Part shown: positions 26,757 to 36,902 of the stretch, piece by piece
How positions within the stretch are numbered: the stretch's first letter is position 1
How the letters are laid out: every line of letters begins with the position of its first letter
DNA from: an uncultured Clostridia bacterium
Lineage (GTDB): Bacteria; Bacillota; Clostridia; TANB77; CAG-508
Assembly (NCBI GenBank): GCA_934130285.1
Contig: CAKOXT010000002.1
Location: 310,001-374,000, forward strand
DNA length: 64,000 nt
Direction of reading: 5' to 3'
The notes under the pieces: generated by a model
What the model saw: the letters and a program-made list of their open reading frames with translations, nothing else
Databases searched by the model: none
Told to the model about the DNA's origin: nothing
Made by a program: the position numbers and the translations under genes

Positions 26757-26902
26757 ATATTTTTAGCTCCTTATGAATAAGTTTTAAATATAGTATAGAC
26801 AATTTTATAAATAATAAAACATAAAATTAGTTGCATAAATTATAAAATTCAAAATATATATTAATTAAAAGTAGTAGTCCAATTGAGATTTAGGAGGGTG
26901 TT

Positions 26903-28381
26903 ATGGAAAATTTGGATATATACAAGGATATTGCTGAAAGAACAGATGGAGATATATATGTTGGTGTTGTTGGTCCTGTTAGAACTGGAAAATCAACATT
27001 TATTAAAAAGTTTATGGAACTTTTAGTATTACCGAATATTGATAATGAATATAAAAAAGAAAGAGCAATTGATGAATTGCCACAAAGTGCTGCAGGAAAA
27101 ACAATTATGACGACAGAGCCAAAGTTTATTCCTAATGAAGCTGTTGAAATTACGATTGCAGATAATTTGAAATTAAAAACTAGAATGGTTGATTGTGTTG
27201 GATATTTGGTTAATAATGCAATTGGATATTTAGAAGATGATATGCCTAGAATGGTCAAAACGCCATGGTCTGCAGAAGAGATTCCTTTTGAAAGAGCTGC
27301 TGAAATTGGAACTAAAAAGGTTATAGAAGAACATTCAAGTATTGCTATTTTAGTTACAACCGATGGTTCAATTACAGGAATACCAAGAGAAGATTATGTT
27401 GAGCCTGAAGAGAGAGTTGCAAGAGAATTATCGGCTAAGCAAAAGCCTTTTGTTATTGTATTAAATTCTGCTGATCCTACAAGTGATGAATGTGAAAGGT
27501 TGGCAAAGCAATTGGAAGCTAAGTATAGTACAGCTGTTGTTTCATTAAATTGTACTGAATTATCTTTAGATAATATTAATGATATTTTTTCTAAGATATT
27601 ATTAGAATTTCCAATCGAACAAATAAATATTAGATTTCCTAGATGGATAGAAGGTTTGCAAGATACAAATGAAATTAAAACTGAATTATTTAATGAAATA
27701 AAAGAATGTTTTTCAGAAACGAAAAAGCTAAAGGAGATTAATGATGATGTTAGAAAGTTGCAGTCAACGCAAGTTATAACTAGAACAGAGATTACTAAAA
27801 TTGAATTAGGAACAGGTAATGTTGAATTAAATATTAGTTTGAAAGAAGAATTGTTTTATAAAGTACTTACAGAAATTACAGGTGAAGAAATATCTGATGA
27901 AGGAAAGTTGTTTGCTAAGATTACAGAATTTTCAAAAATAAAGAAAGAATATGATAAACTTGAATATGCTTTACATGAGGTTAATGAAAGAGGATATGGA
28001 ATTGTTAATCCAACAGTGGATGACTTGATATTAGAAGAGCCAGAAATTATAAAACAAGGATCAAAGTTTGGTGTTAAATTGAAAGCTAAAGCTCCATCTT
28101 TACATATGATTAGGATAAATACTGAGACTGAGATTTCACCTATTGTTGGAAGTGAAAAGCAATCTGAAGAATTAGTTAATTATTTACTTTCTGAGTTTGA
28201 AGAAGATAAAAAGAAAATTTGGGATTCAAATATTTTTGGAAAGAGTGTGCATGATTTGGTTAATGAAGGGTTGCAAAATAAGTTAGCAAGAATGCCAGAA
28301 GAGGCTCAAATGAAAATTCAAGAAACATTGCAAAGGATTGTTAATGAGGGAAGTGGAGGATTAATCTGTATTATTTTATAA
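26903..28381 (+). CDS. spoIVA: Stage IV sporulation protein A (coat assembly ATPase)
   Basis: Mother-cell ATPase that polymerises around the forespore as the coat basement layer, anchored by SpoVM (25-aa gene at 17753). The 492-residue product has a P-loop GVVGPVRTGKST near residue 21, with SAAGKTIMTTEPKFIP and RMVDCVGYLV after it. A middle domain and a C-terminal domain ending GGLICIIL follow. Length and motifs are standard. ATG is preceded by AGGAGGGTG. Together with the ger operon it shows the organism is a spore former. Confidence 0.97.
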   Translation: MENLDIYKDIAERTDGDIYVGVVGPVRTGKSTFIKKFMELLVLPNIDNEYKKERAIDELPQSAAGKTIMTTEPKFIPNEAVEITIADNLKLKTRMVDCVGYLVNNAIGYLEDDMPRMVKTPWSAEEIPFERAAEIGTKKVIEEHSSIAILVTTDGSITGIPREDYVEPEERVARELSAKQKPFVIVLNSADPTSDECERLAKQLEAKYSTAVVSLNCTELSLDNINDIFSKILLEFPIEQINIRFPRWIEGLQDTNEIKTELFNEIKECFSETKKLKEINDDVRKLQSTQVITRTEITKIELGTGNVELNISLKEELFYKVLTEITGEEISDEGKLFAKITEFSKIKKEYDKLEYALHEVNERGYGIVNPTVDDLILEEPEIIKQGSKFGVKLKAKAPSLHMIRINTETEISPIVGSEKQSEELVNYLLSEFEEDKKKIWDSNIFGKSVHDLVNEGLQNKLARMPEEAQMKIQETLQRIVNEGSGGLICIIL

Positions 28382-28390
28382 AAATGAAAG

Positions 28391-28420
28391 AGGCGTACTT
28401 GCAAAGTTGCAAGTACGCCT
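28391..28420. terminator. Terminator between spoIVA and the convergent ABC gene
   Basis: Perfect stem AGGCGTACTTGCAA / TTGCAAGTACGCCT with a 2-base loop. On the minus strand it is followed by CTTTCATTTT; on the plus strand by an A-run. Confidence 0.8.
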
Positions 28421-28429
28421 AAAAAAGGA

Positions 28430-30244
28430 TCAACGAATCTTTTGTATGATTGTTCTGCCAGAGGTTCTTCTGAAGTGCAATCTGTGATTGCAGAGATTTT
28501 CGATATCTTGGTGAGTAGCCAAGAAGAGAATTCTCTTTTTATCACGATTGCAGTAGGCAATGATAAATTGTAAAACTTTCAAAGCGTCAGCATTATCATC
28601 GTCATCAGCTTCTGCATCGAGACCAGAAGTGCATTCATCTAGTGCAACAATATCAATGTCTGGATTTAGCCAAAACAAAATCTTTGACACAATGAGACGT
28701 TGTTTTTGGCCTTTGGATAGACTGTTTACCGTATTTTCTTGTAACCATGTCCAGAAGTCTTTGCATTGTTCGGAAATTTCCTGGTAAAGTTTCATTTCTT
28801 TGAGGATATATTCCATTTTTGCTAATTCGTCTGGTGTAGGTTTGATACGTGTTTTTCCGTCTAAACAAAAGATTTCATCCCAGAGTGGCATGCTTCCAAA
28901 ATCTATGCTTTCATCGTAGTAAACGTAGTTTACTGGAGTGATTTTGGATTGCTTTACTTCTTTGAATCTAATACGTTTTGTGGTTACTTTTAGAAAAGTC
29001 GATTTACCACTTCCACTTGCTCCGGTTAAAGATACACAATCACCTTTTTCAAATGACAAATTTCGGTCAAGAATTAATCTAAAGGATTTGTCATTTTCGG
29101 ATGTTTCAGCATATGCAATTTCAAAAGGAGAGATGTTTAGCGAATTTATTGATTCGGTTTTTTCTTCTTTTTGAAGATTGTAGATGTTAAGAATGTTTTC
29201 CATCATGGAAATTTCTTTTTCTAAAACATCCCATTTTTGAGATCTTTCGGTTATGATTCTCAAAATGTTTTCAAAAGATCTGATTGCAGTATTGTAAACA
29301 ACAAGTGTTGCTGCTAATCCTGCCACGGTAGAAAGATCGATTTTTCCACTACCGTACACATAGCTTAAGATTAGAATACAAGAGAATGCAATGTGCACTA
29401 AAGTAGAGATTATGTTTGTTTTGAAATCTTTTGTTATCAAAGTTTTCTTCGTTTCAAAGTGGCTTTGACTAATAGAAGTATACCTATTTAAACGAGTTTC
29501 TTGATCTTGAGAGATGATTGGAACAACTCTCAAAATGTCGTTTTTAAGTATGGACTTCTCATTTTTAAATTTGCGATCTACCGTAGTAAATTTAGAATGT
29601 TGAATCCTGTCGTAGGTAAAACAAAGCAAAGATACTAAACTTGATATGCAAATAAATGGAATAAATAGATACTGAGGAATCGTATTATTGGTCAATATCG
29701 TTAACAACAACATTATGAATGTCGTTATAATTTGAATAATGTTGACTATATAATTATTTTCTATGGTCCAGTAACTAACAAGGTAATTTCCAATACAACT
29801 TGTGATTTCCTCGTTTGTTGCTTGTTTCCACTTATTTCCTTCTTTCAGGAATACATTCCAACTTACTTTTGCCAAAATCTTGCTACCAATCATTGTTAAG
29901 GAATCTTCTTTTAAGAAGTCGAATTCAGTTGAAAGATTCTCATTCCATTGATTATAAACGAGACGTACGATTACTTGTGTGTCATACAGCATGTACAAAG
30001 CTATTCCCAAGATGCCCAATCCATGCTCGATAGCATAATTCCCGGCCAGGGTAAGATAGCTGAATAGTGCAAAAATGCAATTCATGATGAGAGCAGTCCT
30101 ATTCAATTTTAGAGCTGTCTTTTTCAAATATTGTGGTTCTTCCAAGACTTTGTCTTTGATAAAGTCCCGACGAACAAAATCTTTAAGTAATTTACAAACC
30201 TCCCTACAAAATTCGTTTCTTTGTGATTGATTGTTTTGAGCCAT
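28430..30244 (-). CDS. Solitary ABC exporter (fused permease-ATPase)
   Basis: Half-type ABC exporter of 604 residues. About six hydrophobic segments lie in residues about 50-330. The ATPase domain (about 365-604) has Walker A GASGSGKST (near 405), signature NSLSKGQKQRL (near 508), Walker B IDIVALDECTSGLD (near 533) and switch ATHQD. An acidic EADDDDNAD insertion follows Walker B. It has its own promoter with a leader of about 150 bases and no partner gene. No precursor peptide or immunity gene was found beside it. Base and codon use (CGT, CTC, GCC mixed in) looks less AT-biased than neighbours, suggesting transfer. A peptide or lipid substrate is possible but unproven. Confidence 0.85.
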   Translation of the reverse strand: MAQNNQSQRNEFCREVCKLLKDFVRRDFIKDKVLEEPQYLKKTALKLNRTALIMNCIFALFSYLTLAGNYAIEHGLGILGIALYMLYDTQVIVRLVYNQWNENLSTEFDFLKEDSLTMIGSKILAKVSWNVFLKEGNKWKQATNEEITSCIGNYLVSYWTIENNYIVNIIQIITTFIMLLLTILTNNTIPQYLFIPFICISSLVSLLCFTYDRIQHSKFTTVDRKFKNEKSILKNDILRVVPIISQDQETRLNRYTSISQSHFETKKTLITKDFKTNIISTLVHIAFSCILILSYVYGSGKIDLSTVAGLAATLVVYNTAIRSFENILRIITERSQKWDVLEKEISMMENILNIYNLQKEEKTESINSLNISPFEIAYAETSENDKSFRLILDRNLSFEKGDCVSLTGASGSGKSTFLKVTTKRIRFKEVKQSKITPVNYVYYDESIDFGSMPLWDEIFCLDGKTRIKPTPDELAKMEYILKEMKLYQEISEQCKDFWTWLQENTVNSLSKGQKQRLIVSKILFWLNPDIDIVALDECTSGLDAEADDDDNADALKVLQFIIAYCNRDKKRILFLATHQDIENLCNHRLHFRRTSGRTIIQKIR

Positions 30245-30395
30245 CTTTTTTCATCCTTTCATATTTTGTGTGCAAAATTATTTGCGGGTGATGTCTTGAG
30301 TGAATAAACAACACTGTGATATAAACATATGACTTAATAAGTCGAGTAAAAAATGAAATTATTCAAATTAAACTAAATGTATATATCATAAATTT

Positions 30396-30424
30396 ATTAT
30401 AACACGAAAAGTTTACATAAACAA
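30396..30424 (-). promoter_or_regulatory. Sigma-A promoter of the solitary ABC gene
   Basis: Minus strand: TTGTTT (30424-30419), 17-base spacer, TATAAT (30401-30396), extended -10 TGT. The leader to the ATG at 30244 is about 145 bases and includes a short GACTTATTAAGTC palindrome. Confidence 0.75.
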
Positions 30425-30524
30425 CAAAACTGAGCAAATTTAAGCTTTAACTAAATTAGGAATTGAGATTTTATTGAAATCCTGATAAAATATATATACT
30501 ATAATAATTAGAAGAGAGTTTGAT

Positions 30525-31883
30525 ATGGAAATAAAGAAAAATGAAATATATGAAGTTGAGATAATAGATAACGGATGTAATGGGGAAGGAATTGCTAAAA
30601 TAGATGGTTTTACTGTTTTTGTTCCAAATGTGATTAAAGGAGAGAAAGTTGAAATAAAAATTCTAAAAGTATTATCATCACATGCATTTGCTAAGGTAGA
30701 AAAAATCAATAGTATATCAGAATTTAGAAAAGAAGCTGATTGTGATACTTTTTCAAAATGTGGTGGTTGTTCGATGAGACATATGGAATATGTTAAAACA
30801 TTAGAAATAAAGAGGAGCATAGTTGAAAGTTCGTTAAGAAAACAAGGAATTAGTGTTAATGTTAATCCAGTTATAGGAATGGACAACCCCTATTTTTATA
30901 GAAATAAGTTACAGTATCCGGTGGGAATTAATGAACAAGGTGAGCCAGTTATTGGAGTGTTTGCACAACGTTCACACAGAATCATAGAAACGAAAAAATG
31001 CATGATACAAAATAAATTATTGCAGAATATTGCAAATGATATATTTGAGTTTATAAAGAATAATGATATTTCTGTATATGATGAGAAAAATCAAAGAGGA
31101 CAGATACGTCATTTAGTTTTAAGAATGGGTGTTAAGACTAATGAAGTAATGGTAACTATTGTTAGTAATGAAGAAAAAATTGATAAGGAAAATGAGTTAG
31201 TTAAATATATTTCTGAAAAATATAGCGAGATAAAAACAATTGTTAAAAATATAAATTCTAAAAACACGAATGTAATATTAGGCAATAAAAATATTATTTT
31301 GTATGGAGATGGATATATTTATGATGATTTATTAGGGTTTAAATTTAAAATATCTCCAATGTCATTTTATCAAGTTAATCCAATTCAAACAGAAAAGCTA
31401 TATTCTACAGCTATTGAAAAAGCGGAATTAAATGGAGATGAAACAGTGTTTGATTTATATTGTGGGATTGGAACAATTGGAATTTGTGCTTCAAAAAATA
31501 TTAAGAAGTTATATGGAATTGAAACAGTATCACAAGCTATTGAAGATGCTAGAAGAAATGCAAAAGAGAATGGTATTAAAAATGCAGAATTTTTTGTTGG
31601 TGATGTTGAAAAAGAATTGCCAGAATTTATAGAAAAAAATAATATTAGTGCTGATATGATTTTTATTGATCCGCCAAGAAAAGGTTGTGATAAAGTTGCT
31701 TTAGATACAATTATGAAAATTTGTCCTAAGAAAATTGTTTATGTTAGTTGTAATCCTGCAACATTGGCGAGAGATTTAAAAATCTTAAGTGAGAAGTATG
31801 ATATTGGCGATGTTACACCTGTTGATATGTTTCCTTTTACGAGTCATGTGGAGTGTGTGGCAGTGTTACAATTAAAAAATTAA
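30525..31883 (+). CDS. rlmD: 23S rRNA (uracil-5-)-methyltransferase, RlmD/RlmCD family
   Basis: SAM-dependent enzyme forming m5U in 23S rRNA. An N-terminal TRAM RNA-binding domain (about 5-60) is followed by the [4Fe-4S] cysteines CDTFSKCGGCSM and a later Cys in KKCMIQ. The SAM domain contains FDLYCGIGTIGICAS, the FIDPPRKGCD motif and the catalytic VSCNPATLARDL. 452 aa is normal. Gram-positives usually have RlmCD paralogues, so the exact target uridine is not settled. It heads a run of small hydrolase genes with short gaps. Confidence 0.93.
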   Translation: MEIKKNEIYEVEIIDNGCNGEGIAKIDGFTVFVPNVIKGEKVEIKILKVLSSHAFAKVEKINSISEFRKEADCDTFSKCGGCSMRHMEYVKTLEIKRSIVESSLRKQGISVNVNPVIGMDNPYFYRNKLQYPVGINEQGEPVIGVFAQRSHRIIETKKCMIQNKLLQNIANDIFEFIKNNDISVYDEKNQRGQIRHLVLRMGVKTNEVMVTIVSNEEKIDKENELVKYISEKYSEIKTIVKNINSKNTNVILGNKNIILYGDGYIYDDLLGFKFKISPMSFYQVNPIQTEKLYSTAIEKAELNGDETVFDLYCGIGTIGICASKNIKKLYGIETVSQAIEDARRNAKENGIKNAEFFVGDVEKELPEFIEKNNISADMIFIDPPRKGCDKVALDTIMKICPKKIVYVSCNPATLARDLKILSEKYDIGDVTPVDMFPFTSHVECVAVLQLKN

Positions 31884-31933
31884 GGTAAGTTGCATGATGA
31901 ATAAAATTTGAATTAAAAATTAAGAGGTGTTTT

Positions 31934-32470
31934 ATGGAATATATAGATATTTTTGATGAAAATAATAATTCAATAGGAGTAGTAAAAGAAAAGCAAAAAG
32001 CGCACGAAGATGGTAACTTTCATAGAACAGCACATATTTGGATAATAAATGATAAAGATGAACTATTGTTACAAAAAAGAAGTGCTAGTAAGAAATCACA
32101 TCCTAATTGTTGGGATATATCTGGAGCAGGACACATAAAAGCCGGAGAAAATGTAATTGCTGGAGCACTTAGAGAATTAAAAGAAGAATTAGGAGTAGAA
32201 ACAAAAGAAGAAGATTTACAACATATTGTAACAATAAAAAATACAAAGGATCCAAAAAATATGGAATTTCAATATGTATATCTATTGAGATGTAACAAAA
32301 AAATAGAGGATTATGCTTTTGAAGATGGAGAAGTATCAGAGGTTAAGTATGTTTTTTATGAGGATTTAGAAAAGAGGGTGGAAGAGAAAGTTGAAGGATT
32401 GTTGTTACATGACGAAGAATTCCAAAAGTTATTTGAATATATTAGAAATATAGATAAGAATAAAGCTTGA
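31934..32470 (+). CDS. Nudix hydrolase 1 (YfcD/IPP-isomerase-like)
   Basis: Nudix-fold hydrolase of 178 residues. The Nudix box GHIKAGENVIAGALRELKEE fits GX5EX7REUXEE, continuing LGV. The N-terminus (EYIDIFDENNNSIGVVKEKQ, then HRTAHIWIIN, LLLQKRSASKKSHPNCWD) matches the YfcD/isopentenyl-diphosphate-isomerase-like subgroup found widely as an uncharacterised hydrolase. ATG follows AAGAGGTG. It is first of four Nudix genes at 31.9-34.7 kb. The substrate is unknown. Confidence 0.88.
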   Translation: MEYIDIFDENNNSIGVVKEKQKAHEDGNFHRTAHIWIINDKDELLLQKRSASKKSHPNCWDISGAGHIKAGENVIAGALRELKEELGVETKEEDLQHIVTIKNTKDPKNMEFQYVYLLRCNKKIEDYAFEDGEVSEVKYVFYEDLEKRVEEKVEGLLLHDEEFQKLFEYIRNIDKNKA

Positions 32471-32483
32471 AAGGACGATTATT

Positions 32484-32906
32484 ATGGATAATGTTGTTAG
32501 AGTCGGAATTGGAGTAATGATTTTAAGAGATAATAAAGTACTACTTGGACATAGATTATCGAAAAGAAAAGATACTGGAGGAATACAGGAACCAGATTGT
32601 TGGTCTTTACCTGGTGGTAAGCAAGAAATGTTTGAAACTATGTTTGAGGGAGCTAAAAGGGAAATAAAAGAGGAGACTAATCTTGATATAGATGATTTAG
32701 TACTATTTGGAGCGTCTGATGATATTGCAACAGATCGACATTTTGTAACATTACAAATAGTTGCAAAATCTGCAAGTGGAGAACTAATTGCTATGGAACC
32801 AGAAAAAGAAGATAAATGGGAATGGTTTAGCTTAGATGATTTACCAAAGAATATATATACACCATCAAAAAAATTTATTAATGATTATATTAAAAAGACA
32901 AGATAA
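32484..32906 (+). CDS. Nudix hydrolase 2 (NUDT15/MutT-like)
   Basis: Small Nudix protein (140 aa), starting VVRVGIGVMILRDNKVLLGH. Its Nudix box GGKQEMFETMFEGAKREIKE continues ETNL, with Asn at the usual Gly. PDCWSLPGG and WEWFSLDDLP fit the NUDT15/MutT nucleotide-cleaning subgroup. It starts 13 bases after Nudix 1 with AAAGGACG upstream, so co-transcription is likely. An oxidised or non-canonical nucleotide substrate is plausible. Confidence 0.88.
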   Translation: MDNVVRVGIGVMILRDNKVLLGHRLSKRKDTGGIQEPDCWSLPGGKQEMFETMFEGAKREIKEETNLDIDDLVLFGASDDIATDRHFVTLQIVAKSASGELIAMEPEKEDKWEWFSLDDLPKNIYTPSKKFINDYIKKTR

Positions 32907-32940
32907 GATTATAAAATATTTTAGATGTATTGAAAAGGTG

Positions 32941-33357
32941 ATGAAAGTGAAGAAATTAAATTTAGTAGTTGTTTTTAACCAAAAGATGGATCAAGTTCTT
33001 TTTTGTATTAGAGCAAAAGAACCATATAAAGGATTATATAATTTTGTCGGTGGAAAAGTTGAGAACGGTGAGTCTAATGATGATGCGGCATATAGAGAAT
33101 TATTTGAAGAAACAGGTATTAGTCGTAATGATATAGAGCTAGAGCATTTTATGGATTTAAATTATTTTAAGTATGAAAATAATTTGCAGGTTTATTTTGG
33201 CGTTTTAAAACATGATGTTGAATTAGTGGAAGAGAAGAATAAACTAGAATGGGTTGTGATTGATAAAAGCCTTTTGGATATTAATAAATTTGCAGGAAAT
33301 TATAATATTCCACATATAGTAAAACAAATACAGGTTTATTTAGAAAATGGAATGTAG
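32941..33357 (+). CDS. Nudix hydrolase 3
   Basis: Nudix protein of 138 residues, starting MKVKKLNLVVVFNQKMDQVL. The box GGKVENGESNDDAAYRELFE continues ETGI, a complete signature. The open frame extends back to 32836 through the preceding gene, but AAAAGGTG stands right before ATG 32941, so the shorter form is chosen. It is third in the Nudix/HD run. The substrate is unknown. Confidence 0.87.
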   Translation: MKVKKLNLVVVFNQKMDQVLFCIRAKEPYKGLYNFVGGKVENGESNDDAAYRELFEETGISRNDIELEHFMDLNYFKYENNLQVYFGVLKHDVELVEEKNKLEWVVIDKSLLDINKFAGNYNIPHIVKQIQVYLENGM

Positions 33358-33389
33358 TAATGATTTTATAATTATGAAAGGATTTTTTT

Positions 33390-34019
33390 ATGATGAAAAA
33401 TGTAAATAAGGATTTAGTTGAATATATTGAGAAAGAGATTTTTCCTCTATATGATAGAAACGAATTCGCACATGGAATAAGTCATATAAAGACTGTAATA
33501 AGAAGAAGTTTGGAATTGGCTTCTAGATATGATGTTGATTTAAATATAGTATATACTGTGGCAGCTTATCATGATTTGGGACATTTTGTTGATAGAAAAA
33601 GACATGAAATAATATCTGCAGAAATGTTTATGGAAGATGAGAATATTAAAAAATGGTTTAATAATGATCAAAGAACTATAATCAAAGAGGCTATTGAAGA
33701 TCATAGAGCATCTTGCAATCATGAACCACGAACTATATATGGTAAGATTGTAAGTACTGCGGATAGAACAATTATAGATATTGATGATACAATAAAAAGA
33801 TCATATTCATATGGAAAAAAGAATTATATTGGTTTATCAGAGGAAGGACAAGTTGAAAGGGTATATCAGCATTTATTAGAAAAATATGGAGAGAATGGAT
33901 ATGCTAAAGTATGTTTAGAAGATAAAGAGTATGATGAAGCCGTTGGAAAGTTGAGACAAGCTTTATCAAATAAGGAAGAGTTTTTAGAACGAACTAGAAA
34001 GGTTGTTAAAGATATATAG
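33390..34019 (+). CDS. HD-domain phosphohydrolase
   Basis: Metal-dependent HD hydrolase of 209 residues. The conserved H...HD...D ligands are seen as FAHGISHIKTV, AAYHDLGHFVD and VSTADRTIIDID, with EDHRAS between. HD proteins hydrolyse nucleotides or cyclic phosphate messengers. It has no recognition domain fused to it. Its position inside four Nudix genes suggests nucleotide or metabolite clean-up. ATG at 33390 or 33393 after GAAAGGA. Confidence 0.86.
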   Translation: MMKNVNKDLVEYIEKEIFPLYDRNEFAHGISHIKTVIRRSLELASRYDVDLNIVYTVAAYHDLGHFVDRKRHEIISAEMFMEDENIKKWFNNDQRTIIKEAIEDHRASCNHEPRTIYGKIVSTADRTIIDIDDTIKRSYSYGKKNYIGLSEEGQVERVYQHLLEKYGENGYAKVCLEDKEYDEAVGKLRQALSNKEEFLERTRKVVKDI

Positions 34020-34032
34020 AAGGAGAATAAAA

Positions 34033-34071
34033 ATGGAGTTAAAAGAAATACGTTATCAACTCTATCTTTAA
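34033..34071 (+). CDS. 12-codon mini-ORF with strong ribosome site (leader or relic)
   Basis: AGAAGGAGAATAAAA precedes ATG; the peptide is MELKEIRYQLYL then TAA. It lies 13 bases after the HD gene and before Nudix 4. It is either the remnant of a deleted gene start, a leader peptide, or chance. No rare-codon run is visible. Confidence 0.3.
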   Translation: MELKEIRYQLYL

Positions 34072-34119
34072 GTGTAGTTATAAAAGTTTGGGAGAAAAAG
34101 AGAAAATAGGAGGGTGTAT

Positions 34120-34659
34120 ATGAATTTAATAGCAAGAATAACTGATGAGGATATAGGAGAGGTTGCTGTAAATACAGAGAGTGAGAAGTCAAAAATAAGA
34201 AGAGGCGCAAGAGGAATTGTTGTTAGAGATGATGGAAGAATAGCTGTGTTTAATAAGGCTAATAAAAATGAATATAAACTTCCAGGAGGTGGTCTTGAAG
34301 GAAATGAAACACCAGAAGAGGCATTCAAAAGAGAAGTTTTAGAAGAAACTGGTTGTGAAGTTGAAATTATAGATAATCTTGGAATAACAGAAGAATATAA
34401 ATCTTTTAATGATTTTAGACAGACTTCATATGTTTTTGTTGGGAAAGTTTTAGTTGATACTAAGAAATTAGATGTTACAGAGAAAGAAAAAAATGAAGGT
34501 GCTAAATTGATTTGGGAAGAGCCTGAAGAAGCTTTGGCTCTTATAACTAAGTGCATTGAAGAAATTGTTCCTTCTGAATATTCATCTGTTTATAGTACAA
34601 AGTTTGTTGTTTTGAGAGATAGAAAGATTTTAGAAAAGTATATCGAATTATATAAATAA
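34120..34659 (+). CDS. Nudix hydrolase 4
   Basis: Nudix protein of 179 residues: MNLIARITDEDIGEV, RRGARGIVVRDDGRIAVFNK, then box GGGLEGNETPEEAFKREVLE continuing ETGC. A C-terminal extension of about 60 residues follows. AGGAGG at 34108 gives ATG 34120 good spacing; GTG at 34114 abuts it and is less likely. It ends the Nudix/HD run. The substrate is unknown. Confidence 0.88.
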   Translation: MNLIARITDEDIGEVAVNTESEKSKIRRGARGIVVRDDGRIAVFNKANKNEYKLPGGGLEGNETPEEAFKREVLEETGCEVEIIDNLGITEEYKSFNDFRQTSYVFVGKVLVDTKKLDVTEKEKNEGAKLIWEEPEEALALITKCIEEIVPSEYSSVYSTKFVVLRDRKILEKYIELYK

Positions 34660-34690
34660 TATGTTTGTGAAAATATTGGTAAAACGGGGC

Positions 34691-34759
34691 TTGAAAATGT
34701 AATATAATTGTGATAGAATTTGAAACGGACTGAAAGATATATACATATAATATATCTTT
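34691..34759 (+). promoter_or_regulatory. Sigma-A promoter and leader hairpin of eno
   Basis: TTGAAA (34691-34696), 17-base spacer, TAGAAT (34714-34719), TGA extension. The leader holds a perfect hairpin AAAGATATAT (34733-34742) / ATATATCTTT (34750-34759), possibly stabilising the mRNA. Confidence 0.82.
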
Positions 34760-34799
34760 AAATTCAAATATAATTATAAGTTAATTATAAATATTATAG

Positions 34800-36119
<1,320 letters not shown>

Positions 36120-36130
36120 TTTAATATAAG

Positions 36131-36164
36131 AATGCTTTGAGAATCTTTCTCAAGGCATTTTTTT
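36131..36164 (+). terminator. Terminator of eno
   Basis: AATGCTTTGAGA pairs with TCTCAAGGCATT (one G:U), then seven Ts. A partial structured repeat begins at the T-tract. Confidence 0.9.
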
Positions 36165-36209
36165 ATGTTATAGGAAAGTTCTCTGAACTTCTATAATATA
36201 AATACTTTT
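36164..36209 (+). repeat. Terminator-trailing structured element, partial (hairpin A only)
   Basis: TATGTTATAGGAAAGTTC with GAACTTCTATAATATA, then AAATACTTTT. It matches copy 1 through AAATACTTT and then stops, before the GCACA linker. It lies between the eno terminator and rdgB. Confidence 0.75.
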
Positions 36210-36229
36210 TTCAAAAAGGAGGAATTTAA

Positions 36230-36814
36230 TTGAAAAGAATTGTTATGGCTTCTTCAAATAAAGGAAAAATAGCAGAGGCAAAAGAGATTATGGAAGATTA
36301 TGAAATTATTTCATTAAAAGATGCTGGTATCGAGATTGATGTTGAGGAAGATAAAAATACTTTTGAGGATAATGCTAAGAAGAAAGCAGAAGAGATTGCT
36401 AAAACTTTGGAAAACTCAATTGTTATTGCTGATGATTCTGGTATAGAAGTTGCTTTTTTGGATGGCTTTCCAGGAGTTTATACTAAAAGGTGGCATGCTG
36501 GATCAGATAGAGAAAGAAATGAAGCAATATTAGAACGTATGAAAGGTGTGCCAAAAGAAAATAGAAATGTTAAATTTAGTACGGCAATTGGTATTTCTGA
36601 TGGATATAAAACTATTTCTGTTGTTGCAAGTTTAGATGGATTGGTGTCTGAAAACTGTAGAGGAGAAAATGGATTTGGATTTGATGAGATATTTGAATTA
36701 GCAGATGGTAGAACTTTAGCTGAATTGTCATCAGATGAAAAAAATATGATTAGTGCTAGAAAAAAAGCGTTAGAGCTAGCTAAAGATAGAATAAAAAATG
36801 AATTTGAAGTGTAA
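36230..36814 (+). CDS. rdgB: XTP/dITP diphosphatase (RdgB/HAM1)
   Basis: House-cleaning pyrophosphatase removing dITP, XTP and other deaminated purine nucleotides. Motifs: MASSNKGKIAEAKEI at the N-terminus, ENSIVIADDSGIEVAFLDGF, PGVYTKRWHAG, GFGFDEIF and the ISARKKALE helix. 194 aa is standard. The start is TTG after AAAAGGAGG; no ATG fits the conserved N-terminus better. Confidence 0.95.
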   Translation: MKRIVMASSNKGKIAEAKEIMEDYEIISLKDAGIEIDVEEDKNTFEDNAKKKAEEIAKTLENSIVIADDSGIEVAFLDGFPGVYTKRWHAGSDRERNEAILERMKGVPKENRNVKFSTAIGISDGYKTISVVASLDGLVSENCRGENGFGFDEIFELADGRTLAELSSDEKNMISARKKALELAKDRIKNEFEV

Positions 36815-36843
36815 TTGAAATATTATGTAAATCGTGCTATAAT
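36815..36843 (+). promoter_or_regulatory. Sigma-A promoter of the solitary gene at 36903
   Basis: TTGAAA (36815-36820), 17-base spacer, TATAAT (36838-36843), extended -10 TGC. It begins one base after the rdgB stop codon. Confidence 0.85.
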
Positions 36844-36902
36844 TTTATTGTATCTAATTAAATTATTCATACAGCTATGGCTATAGCTAAGGAGGTTGCA
36901 GC

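Noticed and set aside
26757..26902. Sigma-E or sigma-G promoters between gerA and spoIVA
   Set aside because: Expected from function, but I could not match both boxes with correct spacing with confidence.
28430..30524. Bacteriocin/RiPP cluster around the ABC exporter
   Set aside because: No precursor-like small ORF with a leader, no peptidase domain at the exporter N-terminus, and no modifying enzyme next to it.
30440..30886. 148-codon minus-strand open frame over rlmD
   Set aside because: Shadow of the TRAM and iron-sulfur region of rlmD, which has strong family motifs.
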